A DNA stretch of 64,000 nucleotides from Megalonaias nervosa (Eukaryota > Mollusca > Bivalvia > Unionida > Unionidae). This document shows positions 33,544 to 46,388 of the stretch, one piece after another. The translations under genes and the position numbers were made by a program. Under the pieces are notes generated by a model that did not search any database, was not told where the DNA came from, and saw only the letters and a list, made by a program, of their open reading frames with translations. The DNA is taken from contig JAECUM010016868.1 in NCBI GenBank assembly GCA_016617855.1, forward strand, positions 1 to 64,000, given 5' to 3'. Within the stretch, counting starts at the first letter, position 1. Each line of letters opens with the position of its first letter.

Positions 33544-35259
33544 ACAAATGACCTCTAGTCTGGTTGCCGCGTATAGCGTTGCCCGAGGGTGGTTTCTTTT
33601 TGGCCGAGGTTATTTCAAAAAGTTGTGTTCAGTTTATTCGTTGTTGCATGCAAAAAGTGCCTGCAATGAGAAACCCGATTACTTCTAGTTTTCTTGCTAT
33701 AGATTTCATCGTCTTACCATAATGCAATGAGTTTAGTCAGGAAGCTGTCTACTTTAAGGGGGCAATCTTTAGATGAAGAAGTATGTAAAATATAAAGTAG
33801 TATTATTTTTGCTGTCCATTTTATGTAATAGAATTGTTTTAGTGACTTAATGTCTGTGAATTTATTTTAAGTTTTACATAGTCAGATCTATGTCACATTA
33901 CGCCATGTTATCATATAGACAATGGTCTGTTTCAAGTTAGTCATTTTTATAACTGAACAGACAAACTGAATTCAAATTATATGTTGCATACAATAAAGGA
34001 TGATCAATGTTCAAGTTGTAACCATTCAGTGAGATTATTCTTGTCGAACACAGATTTCTGTATGAACATGGTACTTATAATAATAATAATCTCGTCCAGT
34101 GGTCATGGTGAAATGATTTAATGTTTAACGAAGTCAATTCAGGTGCACCCAAGCATTATGTAAATTGGTCTCATATCTATGCTGTGTACCTGTTTTTGTC
34201 ATGTTTTGTCTACCTGATTTTTACAAGTGGCAAACAAGACGTTTATTAAATTTGAGTTCAATGTCTCAAATTGCTAACAATTTGTTGGAATTTTCCATTA
34301 GAAATTATTAGTATCCCCGGAATATACTATTGCATCATAGGTCAGGTGACAATCTGTATATAAAAGAGACTATGTAAACAATTATTAGTATTCATTCCTG
34401 TTTAATATTAGTCTTTAGGAATCTATGACCAGAGTTTATACTTGTTTTCAATTATAATTTTTAATTTGAAAGAAATTATTTTTTAATTTTTCAAATGGAA
34501 TTTAAAACTTGCTCATTGACCTTTTGGCCTAAGACACTACTTTGGGTTACTGAGAACTCAAAGACATTCAGAATATGTCTTTGTGGTACGACATCAAGAC
34601 ATTCGAGACTTTTGGAATTCATTCGGAAGATTCTTTACTGTCGGACATGCGATAGAACATTCAGGATTATTTGGAATTCAATTTCCAATAATGTAAGTGT
34701 CTTTTGAATTTTCACTTTGTATTCAAAGACAAAATGATTTGTTGATTTTACTAAACTTGTTGCTTTTGCTTTTTCTGATACATTAGAGAGAAAAAACGCA
34801 ATCACTGACAAAACAAAATTTACATAACTGTCTAAAACAATTCTGATCAATAATTACCACCCTACATATAGTTTATACTAGCTTGCAAACTGTAAATTTT
34901 CCCTATCAATATTTCTATTTTATACTTTATCTTTAGTTACGAATTACAAATTATTCATTTTAATCCTCAAGATCTACTGTTTTGCTAAGTTTTGAAACTG
35001 TTCTAGAAAATTTTACACTTCTTGTATTCTAAATCTTTTATACTGCTTTTCATAAAGTTTGCATGATTAATAACTATGTAACCCTAAACCTTTGATTCTC
35101 AATAGTCAATATCATAGGTTACTTAATCCTTGGTTTGTTTTAATTTGGAGAGAGTGAGAGAACATGTATTTTAGGAAATATTTTTTTTTAGTTCCTTATG
35201 ATGTGAAAACTATCTATTACTCTGCTGAATTTTATTAATATATGCAGATCTAACTCGTG

Positions 35260-35605
35260 ACAAAAATATTTGGGCATCTTGATGATTACTAAGTTTACTA
35301 AAATCAAATCAAGATAATGGTTTTCAGAGTGATACTAAGTTAAATCAACCGATGCATGATCACCTCATTAAACTGAATGGTTTTTACTCATTATCAAACT
35401 CGAGTGAAATCTTTATCATATAATCACATATTCCAAGTTTAATCAAAATCAGAACAGAAATACTGTCTCCAGACTTGTTGTAAGACCCGCTAATCAGATG
35501 AAATATCATTTCATTAGTATGCATAGATCTCACTCATATTTGAACTGTTAATGATATAAACATATAATCAAAGTTTAATCAAACTTATATCAAACACGTG
35601 ACATG
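35260..35605 (+). repeat. 145-bp repeat, array 3
   Basis: Two to three diverged units with atgatcacctcattaa, then ...actcattatcaaactcgagt. More diverged than arrays 1 and 2. Confidence 0.6.
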
Positions 35606-35923
35606 GTGAGTTAAAAACACTATTATGGTCATCCTGTACTTCAGTGAAAAATTTCATATTTCAAGCCCTGGAATGGGAACACTGCTTGTATTACCAGCCA
35701 CACTGAGAGTGTTTCCTTATGGATGAATTATACCACCCATGCACGACCATAAGATCTGAAGTAGTGTCAGTGATCAATTACAGGACTATAGCTTAACCAC
35801 ATATTGATGTCTTCAATTTTTTGCTTATGAGAACAGATCCCGGCTATTTATTTGGAGTTCATCAGGTGCTATTTCAAAACTTTGGAAATGATGAGGATTG
35901 ACTGAAGATCGTACAAGGCTTAC

Positions 35924-36144
35924 CACAAAAGTCTGTCCTTGCTGCGAAATGTATCCATGCTCTGGATACTGGCCAACATATTGAGGTGGATGATATCCAT
36001 CCTGTGGAGCTGGGTACTGGCCTGCTTGCTGGTATGGATATTGTCCTATCTGGGGATAACCAGCACCACCATGATTTGACCAATAACCGACCACAGGCTG
36101 ACTATGGAGTGGTTGTCCAGATGGCTCCTGCCCAGACAGCAAAC
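35924..36144 (-). CDS. CD225/dispanin gene, Gln/Pro/Tyr-rich exon
   Basis: The acceptor TTTTCTGCAG and donor TTTGTG|GTAAGCC bound a 221-nt exon (phase 1 in, phase 0 out). It encodes 73 complete codons of low-complexity sequence rich in Gly, Gln, Pro and Tyr: repeats such as IGQYPYQQAGQYPAPQDGY and PPQYVGQYPEHGY. Proline-rich N-termini precede the CD225 domain in PRRT1/SynDIG-type dispanins and are cytoplasmic. The first exon with the start codon is not established; a weak candidate is 37772-37805 (ATG, 11 codons, donor GTGAGTG, correct phase 1). Phase agreement with the middle exon is the main support. Confidence 0.78.
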
Positions 36145-39100
36145 CTGCAGAAAAGTGGAACACTATTTTCATTGATGATAATCCAAGAGACCTAACCCAT
36201 CAAGCTCTTATCAAATAAAAGGGTTGACTTTATTACTGGACATATCTATGAGAAACAGTTTTTTAAAGAAAATATTCAGTAAGAGGGTAACACAAAGCAA
36301 AAAAATGAAATGGTACAGTAAATTTGCATTTTATGTTTATTCCCATTATGGAAAGTTATGAACTTTTAGAAATATATGAAAATCTATTTGGAACTCCCCA
36401 TTTTTGGTATAGTGTTATAAACATACATGTAGCATTTGTACACTTAAGAAAACCCTGCAGGAGTTAACTTATTTAGCCCAGACAACTAAAAATAATTCTT
36501 GAGCAAGTAAACTTGAGAAACCATCCCTATTTTTAATAGATACAAAATTACAAATGAATTTTGTGACCATTTTCTCCACATCATTCTTGATGGGCCAGTA
36601 AATCAAAAGTGGTAATGCTGTCCCCTGCCTGAAAATCCGATACAAGTGTAGAAAATAATTTAAAACAACAGCAACTGAAATAGCACATCATCACAAATCT
36701 GCACATTTAATTTTCACTGTATCTTCCAAAGCCCTTACCAAACCCATAGTCATCAACACCCCACCCCACCCCCACAGTGACACAAAGTCGTAATGCTAAA
36801 TGCTTATTTTATATGATGTGTCTACCTGCTACGGCAGAATACATGTAAATTACGTTCGATCACAAAATAAATGTCATAGTAATCAGAATCAAATTCTGTA
36901 CATTTTACACTGATTCTACCCTCCCTGGGACAAAAGTGTTGGGTGCAAAGGATAACACTCTTCTTGCAAATAGTTACCACAGGGAAATATTTATGAAATT
37001 CCATCAAGCAGTTTAAGAGGAAATGTTGTAACAGACAGATGAATAGTTGGACCAATGAAGGTATCGTACTATTCCCATTTTAAAAAAAAATCTTATCGGG
37101 AAAATTGGTACTGTTAGAAAGCATATTTTAATCATTAAGAAAATTGTAAAAAGTTAATACCATAATTATCCAGTGATAGCGTTAGTCCCTTCTTGTTGAT
37201 AAGCTCAACTTCACTTACAGTGTATCACCATACAATATTTTTAGCAAATTTTATTTAACTTTAAGATTTGTTTGATGACACCCAATTTCCTTAATATTTT
37301 TTGTTTGCCTTATATTTAATAACACTTTTAAGACATTACTGGCTATATCAATGAAAGGGAAGCTCAGTATCTTTTCCTGAGATATGCTGATAGCATTCAT
37401 GAGATCCTCGAGGTCCTATAGTGTCTTTGGAAATCAATCCGGATACTCCTCAAAGGTCAATCTCCCATTAAGTTCGTGTCACATTTCAGCAATATTAAAT
37501 TGTTTATCTCCCTTCTTGATCGTTCTTGTCTGGCGTATTCATGCCCTCGTCGTCGCACAGTTCCCAAGGTTCAACCGCATCGTTGAGACAAGTTGGAAGT
37601 GGCATCAACGAGATAAATTTAACATAGTGTAGCAAGACCTCGTTTCCTCAGCTACACGGTCAAAACTCAGTACCATCCACATACGAGTTTGTAATAATAA
37701 TCCAGGGTTGTCATTATATACATAAGAATTGTTATTTCTAATTTAAAATATCTCGACTGATCCGCACTCACATGCAGTTTGGATGATTCGTACCAGAGTT
37801 TTCATCGTAGTTTGCGGCTACCACTCACTATGCATAATGCAATTTTTCCACGCACGCGGACCCCACATTGTTTGCACGGAACGGGACCACCACCATTGTA
37901 AGCACAATCAGTATGTATCTAGCAGTATTCATTGACACACTGCAACCCGCATCGAGTTGTTTTCCCATACGAAGCAACGCACCTTGATTTTTCCAATCTT
38001 ATTTTATTAGCTGTACGTGGTTGGATTTTTTTCTCCCTGGATACGTCTGCGTGCGTTCCCATGATCGCAGCTAGAAATCCTCAAATACGCCCACAAAAGC
38101 ATGATCAAAAATTTTATTATCAACGACTGCACATAATAACGTCACCACCCACCCACCCCAACAGGTGGTGGAAATTTGGGACGATCTTGGTCAATATTTT
38201 TTCGTCAGAATTACACTCCACTGTGAGTGCGAATATTCCTGCAAAATTGCATTCAGCAACCCACAGATCCATCTAATCAAGCGTGTTTAATAATTGTTAG
38301 CCAGACAGGCCAGCGACTACACATAACCACGCGCGACTGCAACCACTGCTGCCAATCGTGGAAAGGTGGGGCCTTGTTGCTGCTAGTAACCCCAGCTTCA
38401 CAACTACATGTTTAAAGGGTTTATTCAAAACTGAATGCAATTCTTTTGCACTTTATCAGTTTTTGGTGCAGACGTGAAAACTAACAAAAATGAAATTTCT
38501 TATTCAAGTAGCAGTTGATTGCATATTTCTGCCTATTTGTAATTACAACGATGCAATCTAGGTACAGTTAGTTAAAATATTGTTTCTGCTGTGCTCATCT
38601 GAAGTCATAGGATCAAATACATGGTATGATGAACCGTTTTATTTATTAATCCATAATGTTTACAGGCTTTACTGCATGGCCAAGCTACTGCTTGGTTGTC
38701 TTGTTCTCAAGCTTCCGGAGGGATTGGTGATGTAAAATATTTCTATTGATATAGTCCACGCTAGACCACGCGCTACTCTTCCTTTGAGGTGTTGCTGCTT
38801 CCATGCATGCGTCAGAAATTTAAAATTTCAGGGCACTAAGTGATGGATATACATGTGATCTTTTCCGAGAGGGATTAAAACTAAAAAAGTAAGTGTTCTG
38901 AAGGATTTAATGATATGGGTCAAAAGAACAAAGATTTTACTTATCATCCCCATACTAAAGTCAGTCGAGATAAATGTATTAATTATTAGCTAGGGGCCGA
39001 TAGTACGACTGAGCAGGAGTCCATTCCAAATAGTGCCTCGCACAGTTGTCTCTGCAACCGGTAATGTCAGAAAACAAAAAAGGCGGAGAATTACTTGTTG

Positions 39101-39271
39101 GTCTAGAAAATTTCGATAAAAATGTTTCTTTTTAAAAATAAATTTACTTTTTCTCGTGTACACCGAGATGTACCTTTCATCATCAACGTGAGAAATTATG
39201 TCCAATTTTAGAGATGTTCTATGAACTTTATCAAATAAAATCAACCCGAAAATGGCCGTATGTACAAAAAA
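36145..39271. other. Upstream region of the dispanin gene
   Basis: 36145-37380 is AT-rich without features. About 37500-38420 is noticeably richer in CG dinucleotides and could contain the first exon and promoter, but no TATA box or start is convincing. 38420-39060 shows nothing. A copy of the gcggagaattacttgttggtct-like motif lies at 39083-39105. Confidence 0.4.
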
Positions 39272-39490
39272 TCTAACAAAGAACACACTCTAGCGTCCTC
39301 TAATAAGGATAAAATAGCTTTTCAAAAGAAAAATGTTGCTATCCCATCTCGGATGACTCCCACCAACTTGTAGAAAATTCATATCACTGTAATCATTTAT
39401 AAAGCACATGATGTAGAGACAACAGCTGATTGGTCGTAAATTACTTGAGTCTCGATGAGTCTCGATGTAATAACATTCCAGTTGTTTTGC
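39272..39490 (+). repeat. Block A, copy 2
   Basis: Same-orientation match to 9500-9720 (gcgtcctctaat, agaaaaatgttgctat, ttataaagcacatgat, gctgattggtcgta). Contains a small tandem repeat, gagtctcgat twice near 39450. Confidence 0.75.
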
Positions 39491-39697
39491 CCAATCATTT
39501 AATTTTCAGACGGGGTGGGGGTGGGACTGGGACATTTTTTGAAGAAAAAAGAAATTTCCTGGTACTCAAACAGCTTGAAAAATATTTTTTTTTTATTTAA
39601 AGAAAAAGAACTAATTATACCCATCTATAATAGTAGTAGAACATCAATTTCTCTAGAGACATGAAAAGCTGTTTAAAAAAAAATGCTCTTTGTCAAC

Positions 39698-40460
39698 CAA
39701 TGAAATATTTTTCTTCAAGTTTTGATATTGATTGAAATCTTTTCAGTTATCAGTGAGACTTAATGTTTAAGTTAAAATAAAACCATCATTTCTCCCCATG
39801 CATCTTTTAATAAGGTGGGAATTGTGTTCTCCTGTCTGTCTGTCTGTCTTTTATTAATGTAGTGTATCTCCTACACCACCATTAAAGGCACATACTTCAA
39901 TGCTTGGAATATGAATGGAGATGGTCTTTAGATATACACAGTAGTGTCAATATTTTAATTATGACTCTTGAGTTGGGACCAACGTCCTGGATGGTCATTT
40001 TTTAAAATTCTAAATATTTGAAGAATTAGAGGTGGAAATCTAAAAGTTGGTTTTTGTCATCTTCAAGGCCAGGGCTAAGACATATGCATTGTGCCTTTAG
40101 GTTACGCTCCCTCGTCTTGCCCAGATATAGTCCCCATGAGTATGTCTCTTCCGGGTCACAGCTTGGAAACTGTTGAGATCTGTAGTCAATAACCACGAGA
40201 CAGAACTTGACATACGGGTATATCAAATACTGATCATGGCCCTTAGGTTGTGGGCATATCCCTGAGTCATAGCTTGGAAACTGTTGGGATCCACACCTTC
40301 TAACCATATATTATTTCAAGGACATGAGAAGAAATTAGACACATTTAAAATACAGATCCTGAGAAGGTGTTGTCCTGTATCTCACTGTGGATTGCATTGA
40401 ATTTGATGTTTGCACAATCAATCATAAAGTGTGAAAGGTGTGGAAGTGGCGCTGTCGACA
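39698..40460 (+). repeat. Block B, copy 2
   Basis: Same-orientation match to 14281-15060. A (CTGT)n patch near 39830 corresponds to (TG)n in copy 1. Confidence 0.85.
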
Positions 40461-42297
40461 GGCTTCTCGAAGAAAATGCGGAATCAGAGTGCATGGACAT
40501 TTTTGTAATTATTCTGCTTGTAAGGTTTGCTGAGACTAACCTATTGGCTTTATGAAATGTTTGGAAATGTACATACCAGAACTAGAGAGTCTGTTCTTGA
40601 AGGATAAGTCACGTATTAAGAATACATTCTGAGTGTTGTCTGTAACTCTGAATTTGATAGAAGTAGTGGTAAACTTATATGTATGTGTATGTGTTTGTTT
40701 GCCACTTTAATTGTTCTCATCTGAAGGTCAGAGGTGGACATAGCTATATTTGCTTTAAGCTTTAACTTGCAGACGTTTAAATAAAGTAGTAGATATAAAA
40801 CTTGGTACAACTGTACATCATGATTTAATATTGTAACTTGGCATTGTCATGGACCTTTCTGTAAGGTTAGGTCCCAGTTCTCAGGTCAGTATCATGTTTT
40901 CTGTGTTCAATCGGTCACCCAGAAGCTTTTGTTAAAGATCATGGAAATGTTTTCCCCTGTAAAATCATAACTTGAGGGTGTATTGTGTACCTTTCACGAT
41001 TATCAATAGCATGGTCCTATAAACAATATCTAAGTCATGTGCTAAGTTTACTTATTTTTTTATACTAGGGCCGTAACTATAAAGTCATTGAAGGTCGATT
41101 AATGAAACTTATGTTTAAATTATAACTTCTGAATGTATCATTTATTTTCATGGTATTTTTATAACGGTTTAGATCACACATCAATATTATCTATTTTAGC
41201 ATATAGCTCACAAATTCTCAACGATAGTGAGAAAACAATTTTTTTCTTCATGTACCATGACCTGAGACATGTCATGAAACAAACTTTTATGATCTAGTTT
41301 AAAAGATCAATATTATTTTTCTTGGTTGGGTCATAGTTCAGAATCTGTTTAAGCAATTAAAATAAAAAAATCTTGGATGGTGTGTCTTGTACCATTATAA
41401 ATATTCTATCTGCAAAGTTAAGGTAACAGTCATCGCAAGGTTATATATATGACCTTTTTGGACTTTCATAATCTTAGCCACGAAATTATTATCAGATTCC
41501 AATACGCACATATTTCTTGCCAAGTCTTCAACTAAAACCCATATTTAGAGAAATGAAACTCAGTATGAGTATATCCATAATAATCTGATATTGTTTCATA
41601 TACGGCTTCCATTATTCTTTCTTGAAATGTTAACCTGTTCAAATTTCATCCAGGTTGTAGCTCTGAAGCTGTTTAAGAATTAGGAAGGATGCATGTGTCT
41701 TGCTACAGACGGTATGTTGCATGCCATGTTCTATGTAAGTTTTCAATGTCATGTTCAAGCCCAGAATGCTAGCAGTGTCATCTTAAAGAATGATACGACT
41801 ATTATAGGAGTATTATTTTGTAATATTTTATACACATCGTAAGTATTAGACATATTGTGTTAACATATTGTGTTACGACTCTAGGTCTGAGAATGTGTAA
41901 TAAATAATTCGAATTATCTCTGATTTCAAGAACACAAATATAAAATCTGATCATGATATGGATTCTTACAGACTGATATAAAACAGGAATGAGTTATTTG
42001 TTTACTAAATCCATATTTATACCCATTTTCACTTAACCTACATCGTAAGACCACTTTAACGGAAAAAACTTAGTCAAATCGTAAAGAAGACTGGCCTTGA
42101 ACTCAAATGGTGCGTAAGCATTATGTTAATAACTTACAATCATGGACAAAAGGCTGTAGCTCTAAGATCAAGGTCTTTGGTTTGGAAAAGGGCATGAGAT
42201 GGGAATATAATGTGCTGTGTGATGCTCTTGTTACTGGGAGCATCGAGGTTTTGGTGATATCTTCAAGATCAAAGTTGCCGACTTTGAGGTGTGTTCA
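40461..42297. other. Spacer between blocks B and C, copy 2
   Basis: No gene recognised and only marginal similarity to 15061-16689. Open frame 42107-42394 overlaps the conserved frame at the start of block C. Confidence 0.45.
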
Positions 42298-43985
42298 AAT
42301 TGCTTTTGCTAAATGGGGCGGTGAACGACTTGCTCAAATAGTTGGTTTAAATGAAGTGTTGAACTCTTCTGATTTCGACAGAAGAAAGAAATGAAAAATC
42401 TTTCATGCCAATGAAATCAATCACCGTCTCCAAGACTTAAGAGAAAGAATCTTTTTGTCTTACCTGTTCTCTCATCTGCCATTGCTCTTATTTTCAGTTT
42501 TTCACACAAAAGCTTTGTTTAGTTCAATAATCCTTCTTTATGTCACTGAGCAGGAAACTTTTTGAAATCTTCCTGTTACCGCAATAGTACTTGTAAAACA
42601 TAACCCATGAAAATCTTCCTGTTACCACAATACAATTTATGAAACACGACCCCATGATGTTTCAGTACACTTCATTTTTTTTTTATTCTACTCATCGAGT
42701 AATGGAACGGTAATGCATTGGTTAAGGTGGATGATTTTCATATCCGAAACACATCCTCCCACGTGCATGGTATTTCCGATCTGACCTATGACGAGAGACA
42801 TTACTGGTGGCGGAAAAATGCGGAGATCTATTTGTTGGTCTACAAGGCAATTCAGAAACAGTTACCGTCGGCAGTAAGATATCAATATAAAATTTTTTTT
42901 GAAAAATCGGGAAATGTTACGTAAAGGCAACACATTTGATTAAACAATTTCGAATTGCGTCAATTTAATTAAGATCTTTGTATGCCTGAGTTGTAGATCC
43001 ATTAAATTATTGTGTTTATGATATTTTTGTATACTATCTTATATTACATGGCATATTTATTTATAACCCCAACCCCCATAAACATAAATTATATTTCTTA
43101 TGTCAAGAAAGTACATATAATGAATCTGAAGGGATGACAAGATTCACGAGCAAGCCCTTATACTACGGATAAGAACCCACACTGATACGAAACTTGGTAA
43201 TTTTATAATTTATCCTTGACTACCCCCTCCCCCAGTTAGATAACAATTTGTGATCTAATAGTTTTAGTCGTGTGACCAATTCTTTGTTATTGTTTAAATT
43301 GTGAAACAGGTGATTTGTTGACATTATTGTCAGCATGCTTTAAAAATTTAATATCAAAAGGATTGGAACTGGATGTAGTATAAATGGGATTTGATGAGTT
43401 TCTTATGGAATCCTGGACTACTCGGCTCAATGACGAACATTTAAATCTCCGCTTTGTTTCTGACATTCCTACTCGTCCAATAGCAATTTCGATCAACTAA
43501 CGTTCTTGGCCCATAGCGAAATCGGACTACCCAATTCGGCACATTACGTACTCGGCCAATCAGTCCACGATTAATAGAATAGTAAAGTCAATGTAGGCTA
43601 ATGACGAGGTCAACCTAATGACGAGGTCAGCCTAAAGATATGATCCGGTACAGTTCTTTGTCAACGGTCATTTCACATTTTTTTTAAAATCACTGTTTCT
43701 TGTCAACGTTCATTTCATATTTAAACCGCTCCGGTGGCTTAAGTGGTTAGAGGGTAAGCCTCGGACGCGGGAGGTCGTGGGTTCGAAACCCCGGCCGTGT
43801 CATACCAAAGACTTAAAATATGGTACTAACAGCTGCCTCGCTAGGCGCTCAGCATTAAGAAGTCAGTGTTAGGACTGGTCGGCCTAGTGTCAAGATAATG
43901 TAACTTCATTTTTTTTTTTTTTAAATCATTGTATGTTTCTGTGTTCAGTGCATCAGTTTATGATTTTTACTGTCCATTGAAAGGG
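42298..43985 (+). repeat. Block C, copy 2
   Basis: Same-orientation match to 16690-18095; lacks the fold-back hairpin, has two instead of three minisatellite units (42568-42655), lacks the 40-bp tandem duplication, and carries a SINE at 43727-43905. Confidence 0.85.
43727..43905 (+). mobile_element. SINE family I, copy 5 (3'-truncated), inserted in block C
   Basis: The head reads ccgctccggtggcttaagtg, then the B box GGGTTCGAAACCCC, and the body to gtgtcaagataatgtaac. Flanks ttcatattt and ttcattttt may be the target duplication. Copy 1 of block C reads straight through at about 18030, giving the empty site. Confidence 0.9.
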
Positions 43986-46130
43986 CAAGTCTGCAGGTCA
44001 TGCAGACATTCAATATCAACTATTAAAATAATAGGTGTAATTTTCTCGAATTTCATTACACAAACCTTTAAATGTTGATTATTCATTTTATATTGAGCCT
44101 AATATCTCCATCTTCATTGAAATAGTATATACATGCCCCAAGAAACACATAAGGCAAAATCAGTGTTAAATTACGTGGACGTCTTTGGACGAGGTAAACT
44201 TTATGATCTGATCCAGTACAAACTGAATAAAACGTCTCGCGCTATGATGTCACAATGAGAGCTGAACGTGTTTTGAAGAAAAAAAATCCAACTACCCTGA
44301 TATTCCTTATGACAGACCCGATGTCCTCATTTCTTGACGCAGTTTTGTACCTGGTAACCATTGTAAAGGTCCGTAGCGATCAATAAATTTCGTCTGAAAT
44401 TTTTGGATAACGGTACCGGATCAGGTCGAGTGGGGTGTTGGTTCCAAAATTTCAAAACAGCACCAAAGCAGAAGTCAAAATGTGCATAATACCCAATAAA
44501 TGCTCGCAAGAATTAAACGATGGTCAAATTTCAAGTGACAAGTGACTGTACGTTTGTGTGTATGTTTGGATGTGTACGTTTTCTTTAAGTCCTGGGGTTG
44601 GCTGTCCGAACACCATGGACCGCACCCCTCCTCCAATCCGGCCCTGTCACATTTATGGTGCAGAGCATTCAATGCGACAATCAGGACTTAACTTACTTCC
44701 GTTAAGACATATTAGTATTACAATTTAGAGCAAGTAATATTTAATTTTATCACATAGGCGGTAGACTTTGCCTATAGTGTGTGCAGTTTAATATTTTTGA
44801 TATTATAACATATGAACATATCACTTTATGTGATTCTGATTGGTCCAAATAAGCCTATAAAATTATTGTGGAGTATTCTCTTTACCGGTTGGCTGCGATC
44901 GTGGGAAAACGTTTTTAACCCCGCCTTCTGGAATTTTTTGTTTTCATTGAACATTTTTGGCAGCCATTTTTTGATTCGACTCGCGAAAGGGAATTGGTGT
45001 AAAATAGTCTCGTCTATTTCAGTATTGCCAATTTAACCCCACAGGGATTTGTTATGTCATGTTTAACATATAATATGAAAAATGGCAAAACCCCAAAGAC
45101 AAGAACAATAAAACTACGGGTATTGCTCGGATGATAGCGAGGGTGTGGGTGGGAATGGAAGGGCGGTATATCTGTAGCGTGGAATCCACCCTATATACAA
45201 GCTTGGTTTAAATGTGAATTTACTGAAGTAAATAAACTCACCTTTGTTCACAGCAGAATGTAGACATAAACCGGTCTCCCCAGCTAAAAGAACTTTATCC
45301 AGCCACAGCATATTTACGCGGTAAATATGTGATGCAAGTTCGACTCGAAAAGAGATTTGTTTACGTCTTCTCTACAATCTAATGTTCCAAATCAAATACT
45401 TTAAATATACGGTCACAAGTACATTGCTGTAAATATGTGTATTTCTGCATCCAGCAATCTTCTTTTCACAAAAATATCGGAACAATGCAATATTTAGTTG
45501 TGATGTGGAATTTCAAGGTAAACACTGGCACTGTGTTGTGTATTCCAACTCAAACCGGTAATGTGCATCGTATCAAACAATGTCACATCACACGCATTGG
45601 ACATTTTGTGTTGAAGAATGTTTTGTCTTTTGTAAAAATGTTCTGTTTATTTGGATGGACGCTTATTCTTTGATTTATAGTTAGCAAAAATGTATAATAT
45701 ACTCTAACTATTTCAACTTTGTTCGGGACTATTTTTTACGCACAACAAATGAAAGGTACAGCGTCTGTCAGAATGAATTATTCTTTATATCTGATTAATT
45801 TCTACTGATATAAAACTGTGATACAAAGAATAAATAAATTCGATAAATAATGTCCAGCATTTGCGAGTCTTGAGACATTATTCAACTCCCTTCATAAATT
45901 CAATATTAAATCATTACACATTTGAGATCCTCTATTAATTTGAGTAAGTGCGCGTACATGACCCACGTTGATACACACTTTAACTCTAAGAGTAAACAGC
46001 TGACAAGAAAAGCCTGTGATACTTTTTTTTACGTTTTATTTAAGTGATCATGGAAATAACATTATAGTCAGTCGTTGCTACTGCCATAAATCTGACCATA
46101 TTGCATCGGTAGCTTTGAAACATTCATCTT
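43986..46130. other. Intergenic, no gene recognised
   Basis: No coding similarity on either strand; short open frames have no motifs. Confidence 0.45.
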
Positions 46131-46388
46131 TGTTGTTGTTGTTGTGGGTTAAACGCCTTTTCCAAAACACGATAAGCTGTACATGGTGGCCAGTATAACT
46201 ATGGAAGGAAAAATCCTGGAAAACCCCGGTAAGAAACACCAACCTATAGGAATCTACTCACAAGATTTCTTACATACACACAATGGACAAGCCTGAGACT
46301 CGAACCTACGCGGACTGTCGTGAGATTACAGTGATCGGTAAAGGAGAGCATTTTAGACCACTCGATGATCTGGTGCTCCTCTCTCCTT
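46131..46388 (-). mobile_element. SINE family III (Leu/Ser-tRNA-like), copy 1
   Basis: On the minus strand the head reads GAGTGGTCTAAAATGCTCTC and, about 45 bp on, GGTTCGAGTCTC, with the long-variable-arm look of class II tRNAs. The body contains gctgtacatggtggccagta on the plus strand. A second copy is at 54195-54372. Confidence 0.7.

Larger units (their letters stand above)
32425..35923 (-). other. Second intron of the dispanin gene
   Basis: About 3.5 kb between donor TTTGTG|GTAAGCC and the acceptor at 32425. Contains (TA)n at 33470-33541 and array 3 of the 145-bp repeat (35260-35605). The rest is AT-rich with nothing recognised. Confidence 0.75.

Noticed and set aside
37772..37805. First coding exon of the dispanin gene.
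   Set aside because: ATG, phase 1 and a GTGAGTG donor fit, but 34 nt of sequence is too little evidence; kept only as a candidate to test.
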